Program-made: the position numbers and the translations under genes
Assembly: GCA_015039315.1 (NCBI GenBank)
Contig: WIDE01000004.1
Location: 239,936 to 303,935 of the forward strand
Reading direction: 5' to 3'
Length of the DNA: 64,000 nucleotides
From: Clavulina sp. PMI_390
Lineage: Eukaryota; Basidiomycota; Agaricomycetes; Cantharellales; Hydnaceae
Notes under the pieces: model-generated
Seen by the model: only the letters and a program-made list of their open reading frames with translations
Told to the model about the DNA's origin: nothing
Databases searched by the model: none
Shown: piece after piece, positions 12,121 through 21,120 of the stretch
Layout of the letters: each line of letters begins with the position of its first letter
Numbering within the stretch: the stretch's first letter is position 1

Positions 12121-12746
12121 TCCGTGGCTTTGATCACCGACGCGAGTCCACGAACCACCACGCATGTTGAGAGGTCACGATTCCGTCTAATCATGATTGT
12201 AATCTATGAATATTCACTCTCGTTATCCACTTCATCATATTGATGATGAGGTGTGGAGTTCTGGCGGCTTGCACTCACGGAACAGCATTTACACTATCAT
12301 CACTGCCGATGCATTAGGCAGTGCGACACATGCTCAGGCTGGTAGCACATGTGTGTCTACTGTGTTGCTAATGACTGGCCCTTGACCTCCCCAACGCTTT
12401 TGCTGGCTCTATTCAATACAAATATTGAATCATGAGGCTCCTTTGGGGTTCCTCGGCCAAAGACGAGACCTCGAGGAGTTACATATTCTAGTGCCTCTCA
12501 ATCGAATCGTGGTGAAGTGATTTACACGTTATTCGCGCTCCTCGGGAGCTTGCAGGTTGCTTGGATTTCCTTTGCCTCACCGAAGGCCACTTGCGGCCTT
12601 GGGAAGAGCTCACATCTCCCAGAGTTGGCTGTGCATCCACCACAAGGAGATCATCAACTACTTCCACATCATTGCAAATGCACGCTAAGCGATCTTTCTA
12701 CTCAAAACTATTCGATGGTCCCTTGGAGTCTCACTTCGCTTAAACT

Positions 12747-12753
12747 TGAGTCA
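12747..12753 (+). promoter_or_regulatory. Conserved TGAGTCA element, distal, GH25 copy 1
   Basis: TGAGTCA is a GCN4/AP-1-type (bZIP) recognition sequence. The matching position in copy 2 (15223-15229) keeps it, with the flanks acttgagtcat. Conservation inside a duplicated promoter may simply reflect recent origin, so binding is inference. Confidence 0.4.
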
Positions 12754-12877
12754 TACATGCGCGGTGGCTGGTCGGAAGGCTCTTCGTGGCTGAAGCTTGG
12801 CCCCATGACCTTTATTTCACTTGGCTTGCGGGCGGCCCAGGCGGACTATGCCAAGCCAAGACTCTCATATTCTATTA

Positions 12878-12884
12878 TTGAGTC
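12878..12884 (+). promoter_or_regulatory. Conserved TGAGTCA element, proximal, GH25 copy 1
   Basis: This second TGAGTCA lies 46 bp upstream of the TATA box. The equivalent in copy 2 is at 15322-15328, 45 bp upstream of its TATA box. Spacing and sequence are both kept, although sequence between the sites has diverged. Confidence 0.45.
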
Positions 12885-12923
12885 AGCGAGTTCGATGAGT
12901 CGGGACTCAAGACTCTTCTGGGG

Positions 12924-12930
12924 TATAAAA
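12924..12930 (+). promoter_or_regulatory. TATA box of GH25 copy 1
   Basis: TATAAAA in the context gggtataaaaataccatcta, about 65 bp before the start codon. The same string occurs before copy 2 (15367-15373). A strong TATA box is uncommon in this window and suggests inducible expression. Confidence 0.7.
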
Positions 12931-12994
12931 ATACCATCTACATCGCTCCAAGTCCCCTCACCTTCGGTCTTCTGCATACCACAAAGGATTGGTC

Positions 12995-14121
12995 ATGTTG
13001 TTCTCTCTTGCGCTCCTCGCAGCTTCCTACGCCACTGGCGCGACAGCCTTGGTATATGGCGTAGATTCTTCCCAGCTGGTTTCTACCGCCACCTATACCA
13101 AGGCTAAGGGAGAAGGGTTCACCAAGGCCATCATTCGTGGCTACGAGGAGGCATGCGGAGTGGTAGGTGGAATTAAAACTTAGGACCAGCCCCGACACTC
13201 ACATCCAGTCTGGGGCCACCAGGGAGGCCAAGTTGATCCCAACTTCGTGTCCACCTACAACAATGCTCGCTCTGCTGGCATCACCAACATCGACACCTAC
13301 TGGTAAGCTGTCGGTTTTCCTTGCAAAGGATCAGCAACGTGGCTCAAACAATCGACGCTCTGATTCACGAATAGGTTCCCTTGCACGGGTTCCGGAAACA
13401 GCTGCAAGAGCTTTGCCACCCAAATTGCCGAGCTTGGCGCGGTTTTCGATGCTCATAGCATGAAGATCGGCACCATTTGGGTCAGTAAATCCTCCTCTTC
13501 TTGTGGATCGGTCATCACTTACGCTCACCCCAATGACAGGTTGATAGTAAGCGGACAATATCTTGCCCCTCTGATTGCTGATATTGAAGATCATTTATTC
13601 ACGTTCAGTGGAGAAGGATTCCGTCTGCAATCCTGTATGTTGTGCATCTGCCACCTGCCATTCCAGGAAAGATCTTAATATTTACGCCCTTCTAGTGGAA
13701 CTATGGATCAAGCGGCAACCTTTCAAAGGCTAAATCCATGTTGTCCGCCATGCAAGCTTCAGGGTACAACTTCGGCATCTACAGCTCCTCCGGCGAATGG
13801 TCTTCCATCTTTGGCTCCTATGGCGTCGTCCTCGACAGCTCCCTCCCTCTGTGGTTCGCGAACTGGAACAATGCGGAGGTGAGACTATATTGGCAAATTC
13901 AACTGCACATTCCTCATCGCCTGCTCCTTGGCATCATTCTCGATAGAATCTCTCAAACCCAACTGCTTTCGGAGGGTAAGTACACTAATACCTTCATGCC
14001 CGCTCATCAGCTGACAGTCTGAGCTTCCTAATTTAGGTGGTCATCATCTCGCACGGTTGGCCATCAATATACTGACGTCTCGGCTTCCGGTCTGTTCGAC
14101 CTTAATGTCTTCGCGAACTGA
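12995..14121 (+). CDS. Secreted GH25 lysozyme-like muramidase, copy 1
   Basis: Glycoside hydrolase family 25 enzymes cleave the beta-1,4 bond of peptidoglycan, and secreted fungal members act on bacterial walls. The start at 12995 gives a signal peptide (MLFSLALLAASYATGATA). Exons are 12995-13162, 13223-13302, 13375-13480, 13540-13546, 13609-13634, 13696-13878, 13947-13975 and 14037-14121. They sum to 684 nt and 227 residues, with every junction in frame. Motifs are YGVDSSQ (first catalytic-strand Asp), FTKAIIRGY, NIDTYWFPCTG, IGTIWVDMEKD (Asp-x-Glu pair typical of GH25), FGIYSS and GHQYTDVSA. Four Cys are shared with copy 2. Length and motif order suit a single catalytic domain without a cell-wall-binding module. 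It is a direct tandem paralogue of the gene at 15439-16560. Confidence 0.88.
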
Positions 14122-14263
14122 ATGTAACCACACGAGTCGCGAATTAGCTACAATCTATCCATCCTCAGACTTCGATACTGGTCCACAAGCTACAGGCACA
14201 ACCATCCAAGCAGGTATCAGGCGTGACACATAGGTCAGACAAGTGTCGAACACAGTCACAAAT
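14122..14263. other. 3' region of GH25 copy 1
   Basis: This short spacer is equivalent to 16561-16702 in copy 2. It should hold the 3' UTR of the lysozyme gene, and I see no gene in it. Confidence 0.4.
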
Positions 14264-14350
14264 TGAACTTGTAGACCGCGAGCAACATTTCATGGTCCAC
14301 CTTGATTGGCCCGCCAATTAGCCCAGCTAACTCGAGTAGCTTCCTTGATA
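14264..14350 (-). pseudogene. Relic of the 3' end of an enoyl-CoA hydratase/isomerase gene
   Basis: The string ttgaacttgtagaccgcgag, followed by caacatttcat and then caccttgatt, matches the intact gene's tail at 16710-16750 (ttgaacttctggactgcgtg, then caacctttcat and caaccttgat). Similarity continues to about 14350 (agctccttttagtc against agctccttcttgatc). The frame and stop are lost. Position and orientation relative to the lysozyme gene are the same in both copies, so the duplication unit extended into the neighbour's coding end. Confidence 0.75.
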
Positions 14351-14600
14351 GCTCCTTTTAGTCGGCCCGAACACTCTCATTCCCGAGGACGCGGCGCCGG
14401 GGACCTTGTTCGGAAGCGGATTTGCAGAGTTCGCGGTCATGATACCTAGTCCCTAGCGACCTCCAGAGCTCTTACCCTTTCTGCCGATTCATCCAAGCTG
14501 ACTTGTACCATCACCCCTACAACATTGAACTCTGAGGAGTTGAGTCAGACGGTTACGGCGATGAGGTATGCAGTTCGGTGACAACAGCCAAATTTCATGT
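14351..14600. other. Duplication junction region
   Basis: This is sequence between the hydratase relic and the start of recognisable copy 2. It contains no supported gene and presumably holds the junction of the tandem duplication, decayed beyond easy recognition. Confidence 0.35.
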
Positions 14601-15222
14601 CCACGAGGGGCTGTAACGCTGATCCGTCGACACAAGCCCACGAATTATCCCGCATATTACGAGGTCACGATTCCACCTAAGCTTAATTATAGTCCATGAA
14701 TGCCCGCTCTCGTTATACTTCATCATGTTGGTGATGGGGTGGGATACTGGCGGCTTGCATTTACGGACCAGCATTTATACTATCATCACCAATACATAAG
14801 GCAGTGCGACGCATGCTTGAGCTCGGAGCACATGGGTACCTACTACGTTGCAAATGATTGCCTCCTGGTGTCCCCAATGATTCTGCTGGTTCTCTGCAAT
14901 ATGGATGTTGAATCATGAAGTTCTTTGGGGGGATTCCAAGGCCAAGGGGGAATTCTCGAGAAGTTACATGTTTTAGGAGTGCTCGATTGAGTTCGCGCGG
15001 TCAATCCATATCGTTCAAGGGTAAATAGGTTTTACTTTTATTTTTCTTTCTCTCGTTGGAGGTCATTCACTACTGTCAGTGGTTTGGGAGCTCACGGGGT
15101 CGATTATGAAGCTACCACAAGGAGATCCTCAGCTACTTCTCGGTGATCGGAAATATGATCTAAGCGATCTGCTCACGTATACTATTCGCGAGAGGTCCTT
15201 GGAGCCTCACTTCGCTTAAACT

Positions 15223-15229
15223 TGAGTCA
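15223..15229 (+). promoter_or_regulatory. Conserved TGAGTCA element, distal, GH25 copy 2
   Basis: The counterpart of 12747-12753, with shared flanks (cttaaacttgagtcat, then gcatgcacgg here and acatgcgcgg in copy 1). Confidence 0.4.
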
Positions 15230-15321
15230 TGCATGCACGGTGGCTTGACCCTATGACCTTTGTTCCACTTATCTTGCGGGCGGCCCAGGCGGAGTATGCC
15301 AAGGCGCTCGAATTCTATTCT

Positions 15322-15328
15322 TGAGTCA
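15322..15328 (+). promoter_or_regulatory. Conserved TGAGTCA element, proximal, GH25 copy 2
   Basis: The counterpart of 12878-12884, 45 bp upstream of the TATA box. Confidence 0.45.
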
Positions 15329-15366
15329 GCCACTTCGAGGGATCAGGGCTGGGTATTCTTCGAGGG

Positions 15367-15373
15367 TATAAAA
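15367..15373 (+). promoter_or_regulatory. TATA box of GH25 copy 2
   Basis: TATAAAA in the same context as copy 1 (gggtataaaaataccatcta), 65-72 bp before the start codon. Confidence 0.7.
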
Positions 15374-15438
15374 ATACCATCTACTCCGCCTTGATTCCCC
15401 CCATCTTCAAACTTCTCTACCTCACACAAGAATTGGTC

Positions 15439-16560
15439 ATGTTGTTCCATCTTGCACTTCTTGCAGCTTCCTATGTTACCGGCACGTCCGCGTTGGTTTC
15501 CGCCGTAGACTCGTCCTCGCTTGTTTCTACTAGTACTTTCACGACGGCAAAGTCTGAAGGGTTTACCAAGGCAATTATTCGCGGCTATGAAGAAGCATGC
15601 TCGGTGGTAAGTACGATAGAAACTTATGACGAGCTGTGACACTAAGATCAAAACTGGGGGCGACAGGGAGGCGAAGTCGATCCCAACTTCGTATCCACTT
15701 ATAACAATGCTCGCGCTGCTGGTATCACTAATATCGATACTTACTGGTGAGCGCGCGCTTTTTATTTACATATCCGGATAGGATATATCAAAAAGCCGAA
15801 TATTCCCTCTTGTCAAAGGTTCCCCTGCACCGGTTCCGGAAACAGCTGCAAAAGCTTTGCGACCCAAATTGCCGAGCTCGGCGCTGTCTTCAACGCCCAT
15901 AGCATGCAGATTGGTACCATCTGGGTGAGTTGACTCCTACTCTCCTGATCAAGCCATCGCTGACACCCCCTACCTCAACCATAGGTCGACAGTAAGTGCA
16001 CAATGTAACGTCATTCCTAGTCTGAGTGTTTATTCATTTCTATTCGCCTATAGTTGAGCAAGACTCTATCTGTAATCCCGTATGTTATATATCCCCTTCC
16101 ATTTCCCGAAAGACGATCATACTAAAGCTTTACAGTGGAACTATGGGGCAAGCGGCAACCTCTCACAGGCTAAATCCATGGTGGCCGCTATGAAAGCTTC
16201 GGGGTATAAATTTGGCATCTACAGCTCCCCTGGGGAATGGTCTAACATCTTTGGCTCCTATGGCGTCGTCCTCGACACCTCCTACTCTCTGTGGTTCGCG
16301 GACTACAACAATGAGGAGGTGAGACTATATATAAATAAACTCAACTACACACTCCTCATTTCCTGCTCCTTGATATTTCTCTCAATAGAACCTTACAATC
16401 CCGACTAAATTTGGAGGGTAAGCGCACGAGTTGGTTCATCCTCACTGATTAACTGACGGGTTCATTTGTTCCCTACTTCAGGTGGACGTCGGCCGTTGGC
16501 CATCAATACACCGATGTCTCGGCCTCGGGCCAATTCGATCTCAATGTGTTCTCGAGCTGA
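15439..16560 (+). CDS. Secreted GH25 lysozyme-like muramidase, copy 2
   Basis: This has the same architecture as copy 1, with signal peptide MLFHLALLAASYVTGTSA. Exons are 15439-15606, 15667-15746, 15819-15924, 15985-15991, 16054-16079, 16136-16318, 16389-16417 and 16482-16560. Motifs are VDSSSLV, FTKAIIRGYEEAC, NIDTYWFPCTGSG, IGTIWVDIEQD (catalytic Asp/Glu pair), FGIYSSPGEWS and GHQYTDVSASG. Differences from copy 1 are mostly conservative. The last exon is 6 nt shorter (GGWTSAVGHQ against GGWSSSRTVGHQ). Both copies keep the catalytic residues, so both are probably active. Fungal GH25 enzymes may serve in bacterial killing or feeding; that role is family knowledge and is not shown here. Confidence 0.88.
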
Positions 16561-16702
16561 ATGTAGTGATATGAGATTTGTGATAACTAGAACATATGCA
16601 TTGTCGGACCTCATGTCCCATCATCAACGGTTTACACATTTTATGAGCAACCTCCAGGCATAGATCAGCAGGGTGTGCACCTTTGACAAAGACTGAACCT
16701 TA

Positions 16703-17797
16703 TTAGAGCTTGAACTTCTGGACTGCGTGCAACCTTTCATCCTCAACCTTGATCGGACGATCGCTTCGCTCAACCGCCTCAATCACCTTCCTTGCCAGCT
16801 CCTTCTTGATCAACCCAAACGCTCCTGACTTGGCCAAATCCGCTTTTTGCTGAGCCATATCATGCGCAGCCTTCACGACGCCTGCTGTGCCTTGAGCAAC
16901 CTCGTCAATGATCCCAGCAGCCAGCAGCTCCTGTGCTGTCCACCGGTGTCCCTCTAAAATAGTCTTGCGAACTGTCTTGGGAGGCAGCTTGTAGTTCATG
17001 ATAGCGTTTACGCTAGCCGCGAGCGCTGCTCCAAAAAAGACCTGTTGAATGCATTGGGAATTCAGGAGAAGAACAGATCAATAAGACAGCCGTTAGGGCC
17101 GCGTAGCTGACTGACTTCGTTCATAGACGCCCACGCGCGGCCGGTTGTCATGATTCTGTAATCACAGGCAAGGGCGGTGATGAAGCCAAATGCGAAAGTA
17201 TGGCCATTCATGGCGCAGATAATCGGAACTACGAAGGCCGAGAGTCAAATCGTTGTCCCTGAGGACTGCGCACTTTTATTTCCGAGCACTCATAGTAACG
17301 GTACGCACTAGGGAAACCCAAAAGTCGCTTGAGCCAAGGGTCGTGGGCCGCTGTACACGACGCATCCCAGGTCAATGCAAGCTAAGAATATATATGCCGA
17401 AGAATACTTCACATACTCCAAACAAAAGTTGCATCTTTTATAGCATTTTCATAGTCAAGTCCTGATAAATCGAGGAAATAGTAGAGATATCTAATATTAG
17501 GAAATTCCCGCCGTGGGAGAGGCAAACGATGAGGTACACACCATTTGAGAAGAATTTCTCCTGCTTCTTGCTTCCAACAATAATCAATGCCCCAGGAGCA
17601 TTGGGAGTGCTTCTCCAGTCTTTCTCAACCTGGTCAAGCGCATCCAAGCAGCTCGAGATCATGTCTCTCGTGAACCGATTATCGACACCATTATGGAGCT
17701 CAAGTTCCCAGACTGCTGGGGTGGGATGGGTGAGGGTCGCGAGAGAGTTTGTGGCCGAAGAGCCACCAGGAAGCTCGTAGGGATACGTGATTGCCAT
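16703..17797 (-). CDS. Enoyl-CoA hydratase/isomerase family protein
   Basis: Crotonase-fold enzymes of this type act on acyl-CoA in fatty-acid oxidation. The start at 17797 reads MAITYPYELPGG. The N-terminal core has LATLTHPTPAVWELELHNG and ALIIVGSKKQEKFFSNG, and the next exons give LDYENAI and WLKRLLGFP. The oxyanion region is ICAMNGHTFAFGF, followed by ACDYRIM, and the expected glutamate lies in SMNEVFFGAAL. The C-terminus is helical (AGIIDEVAQGTAGVVKAAHD) and ends QKFKL. This is not a canonical peroxisomal PTS1, unlike the SRL of the paralogue at 39393-40584. The 3' end lies inside the duplicated block, and a relic of it sits at 14264-14350. Whether it is a hydratase or a delta3,delta2-isomerase cannot be settled by eye. 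Confidence 0.82.
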
Positions 17798-18330
17798 TAT
17801 GCTGTGGGGTAAGGTGGTGGGAGGGAGGGGAACTTGTCAGTTGAGGGTGGATGTGGCACCGGCGAGTTTGCTCAAGGGAAGGATTTGCGCGCTTTCGCAG
17901 GTTATGGTGTGACCAATGCGAGATTATGTGGTCTCGAGCGGAGGAGAGGTCTTCTTCGTTTAATGGGTTGACGAGGCGCGGCGAGAGCGATACCCGGCGA
18001 AGCGGAACGGTGTGGGAGCGGAGGTCACATTGGGCTGAACTTGTCACAAAAGTCAAGTTGGTAGTGCTCCCTAGGAGCCGCGTATGAAGCTAGTACTGGA
18101 GACATAATACACATAGCAAAAAGAATACTATGAAGAAGGAGAAGATGAAGCACGAATAGTAATTGTTTGGCTCGATGTCCGTCTTCTGATTAAGGGTATC
18201 GAGCTAGCTTGGCCGGCAAATAAGAAGAGGCAAGGAAAGGAGGTATTATCTTGATACCAGAAATATAAATCCAATGCTAGAATGGGATCAAAGGTACAGA
18301 AATCAAATGGTAGCGTCTAATCAGTGTCAC
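17798..18330. other. Intergenic stretch upstream of the hydratase gene
   Basis: This combines the promoter of the minus-strand hydratase gene with the 3' region of the minus-strand TPR gene's neighbour side. No supported gene. Confidence 0.4.
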
Positions 18331-20996
18331 TCAGAGAATCCGATCACCCAGCCTTCCAGGTACGATGCGGTCCCCAATAGCACCGGCTTTATCGGCTACA
18401 GCTCTTAGGGCATTGTCCTGGAATTGGAAGAGGCGCTCAATCTTTTCTCTGCCGCCGGTGGTGGTGAAGGTTGACCCTGCCCATATCGGGAGTGCAGCAG
18501 CCCATGCCGCGCGGAGATCAGTGATAATAGCAGAGGTTTCTCGTAGTGGTGTTTTGGCAAGGAACAACACCTCAAGGGCGTTCATGATACACCCTGGTGC
18601 GGAGAATCGTTAGGCCTGGCAATAGCTGTTCCACATGGTGCAAGGACGTACGAGAGTATAGCTCATCATCTTGAGGGAAGTAGTCGAGCGCGTTCATGTA
18701 CTCGTTGGCACTCATTCGCAGATGTCGGTTGGCTTCTGACCGATCCTTGCCATCCATGATCATCTCCCTCCCAAGTTGGTGGAAATAGTACGCTTTACAC
18801 CTAGTGTAGACATGGTTGACAATGAATGAGTGAATAGAGAATGGTAGGGCGTTTTACACTTACATCCTCGCTTTCCCTTCTGGATATTTCTGATAAGATA
18901 AGATAAATACCGGCCGTGCGGGCTTGCCGCTCGATAATAAACTCTTCACTGGTCGGTTCTGGCAGTCATCCTGAACCTGCTGTGCAACGTCAATGATTTC
19001 ACGTAGAGAATAGGGTTTTGTCTTTTCTTCTCGCGTTTGCTCATAAGCCTAATGAAACGACGTGAGATTCAGACATGATTTAGTAACAGAAGAGGAAGAA
19101 GCTTACATGCACCAGCGCCATGGCATACATAGTGCGCACGCCACGCACGAACGTCGAGTCAAAAACTGCTCCTCGCTCTTTCCTTGAGGCTTTGGACCAG
19201 GTCTTCCTCCCCCAGTCCAATACTGCGAGCGCTCGCTTATACAAGCCGACCGCTTGCCCAAATTGACCGTTGCCTTGTGACAAGTACGCATTGAACACAA
19301 GGATTCTGGATAGCAAATGAGAATAGGAAATAAGGCCATCGCACATAATAGCACTAACCGGACGGTCGTAGATATTGCGGGTCTCACGTCATCCCAACCA
19401 GCCGTTTGTTGCCGTCGGTCGGCTTCTCGAGTGATAGTATTCTCGTCAGAGCTAAGATCCCAAGCATTCTCTCGTAAAATCTCGAATTGGGCTATACGAA
19501 AGGTCAGTCAATCATCGCGGACGAAAGGTGGGGGAGACTTGCCTTGGCCAGCAATTTGTTTCATGAATTCGGTTTGAGAGAGTATATAGAAACAACGGTC
19601 GTCACGAACGAGTCCATTTGTCAGATAAGATATAGTCTGCGGAAATGAAAGGTTAGCTAGGGGTATCGCAAGCTAGTCACACTCGGCGAACCTGGGGGTT
19701 CCCAGTGATCCCCATTGAGCCATTGGGTAAAGGGGTGTCCTTGCACTGTCCCAATAAGTCGTATCCTTTCTTAAATTCCTATTTGGTCACACGTGGTGAG
19801 ATTAAGGGGTACAACACCCCAGGCATTGTTGGAACGAACCTCGTGTGCTTCTAAAATTACCCACTATAGCCTCGAGATTAGCCTTAATCACGGAAGGAAC
19901 AAGCTGCCACTTACGGCGCTGGTAACGCGCTTCATTGTCTTCACGTCTGCAAGATCAGGATTATAGGAGTCAACGACATTTTCTGCGAGGACCCATGGAC
20001 TGTTTTTCGTAGAGCTGCCAATAGAGAATGAAGTAGCGCCAACGGTACGGCGCTACGAGAATGCGAACATGTCAAATTCTGCCTCGTTTGATCGAGAATA
20101 ACAACGCACGTGCTTCGCCTTTTTCTTTGCTTCCGAGTATCCAAGTTGGAGCTCTCCATGAAGCTTGTCGTCTTGAATAGGTTTGCTCTTGAGGAAGCCG
20201 AGTGCCTTGTCGTATGCCTCGAATGATGCAATCCACTGCTCAAGCCTTGTAAAGTAGACCGGACTGAGCGCTTCAAGTTGGGTAGCGAAAGGGAAAGAAA
20301 AAACATACGTTGCATACGAGGCTGCGATGTACCCCCACGCACGAACGTTGGCCGGGTCAAGCTCCAAAGCTTTGTTGGCATATGTGATGACATCTTCATA
20401 CCTGCTCTGCGGTCAGAGAGATTCCCCGGACGATAAGAAAAGATATTTGTATATTTACTTCTTAAGTTCCATATGACATGCGGCGCTACCCCGACGTCGA
20501 AGCAGAGGAGTTGGTTACTTCAGCAAACATGACGCAATAGCCAAGACCACCTACAGTCCGAGGTATAATTGCACGTCGTCGGGCAGGAGTTTTGTGGCCT
20601 GGATATATCTAGCAGAAAATAAGGCTATTAAAGTGGCGATCGAAGATAATGACATCCGATGTACTTCTCTATAGCGCCTTCGAAATCACGCTTCGCTTGG
20701 AGATGTTCTGCCTAGAGACACAGTCTGTCATGATGCTCCTTTACCACGAGAGTATGCGACGGTACCTCATGCTTAAACTTGTGGGTTATAGGTTCGTCCT
20801 TTGCATACTGTTTGGAAGACCGGAATCGCCGGGTAATGGAAGGTCGGGAAGATAGAGCGGTTGCTGCGCGTTCAAACCCGGCGCTGAACAGACTTGCCCG
20901 TTCGTCTTCCTCAGATGGAGGTGCTGGAGAGCTCCGGAGATCGACGGACTGCCTATTTCGTCGATAGAGAGACGCCTTTGAGGTAAGCAAGCTCAT
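18331..20996 (-). CDS. TPR-repeat protein
   Basis: This is a many-exon minus-strand gene. The first ATG in the opening frame is at 20996 (MSLLTSKASLYRRNRQ), and the frame continues upstream only through a GTG. After a Ser/Arg-rich leader, TPR-like helices follow: HLQAKRDFEGAIEKYI, TKLLPDDVQLYLGL, KKYEDVITYANKALELDPAN, VRAWGYIAASYA. The middle holds WIASFEAYDKALGFL and GYSEAKKKAKH. The C-terminal half (QFGQAVGLYKRALAVLDWG, VRTMYAMALVHAYEQ, EANRHLRMSANEYMNALDYF) again looks like helical repeats. The end is PGRLGDRIL. Such proteins scaffold complexes, and no partner is evident. Several internal splice sites between 20400 and 19400 are uncertain. The gene is divergent from the eIF5-mimic gene with only 124 bp between start codons. 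Confidence 0.7.
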
Positions 20997-21120
20997 TCTT
21001 GGGAAGTTTCTCCCCAGACGTGAGAGGAAGAGACAGGAGAGGCGATGAGCAGCGAGGGAGCGGAGCGGGTGTGACACTGTCTATCAAACATCAGGTCACG
21101 GAAGGACGTCCCGCTAGTGC
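20997..21120. promoter_or_regulatory. Short bidirectional promoter, TPR gene / eIF5-mimic gene
   Basis: Only 124 bp separate the two divergent start codons, so both 5' leaders and core promoters must overlap here. No TATA box is visible. Confidence 0.5.

Larger units (their letters stand above)
12121..14350. repeat. Tandem segmental duplication, copy 1
   Basis: This is the left unit of a direct tandem duplication. It spans the distal promoter, the first GH25 gene, and a relic of the 3' end of an enoyl-CoA hydratase/isomerase gene. Landmarks line up with copy 2. The string gaggtcacga is at 12171 and 14661 (offset 2490), the GH25 starts are at 12995 and 15439 (offset 2444), and the stops end at 14121 and 16560 (offset 2439). 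The hydratase tails lie about 2.44 kb apart. The left border is fuzzy, somewhere near 12120. Confidence 0.8.
14601..16800. repeat. Tandem segmental duplication, copy 2
   Basis: This is the right unit of the tandem duplication. It carries the second GH25 gene, its promoter and the 3' end of the intact hydratase/isomerase gene. Exon sizes of the lysozyme gene are nearly identical to copy 1, while introns and promoter spacers have diverged. The duplication is therefore not recent. Confidence 0.8.

Noticed and set aside
16703..17797. Idea that the lysozymes and the hydratase form a functional cluster
   Set aside because: Their functions are unrelated, and adjacency is explained by the duplication boundary.
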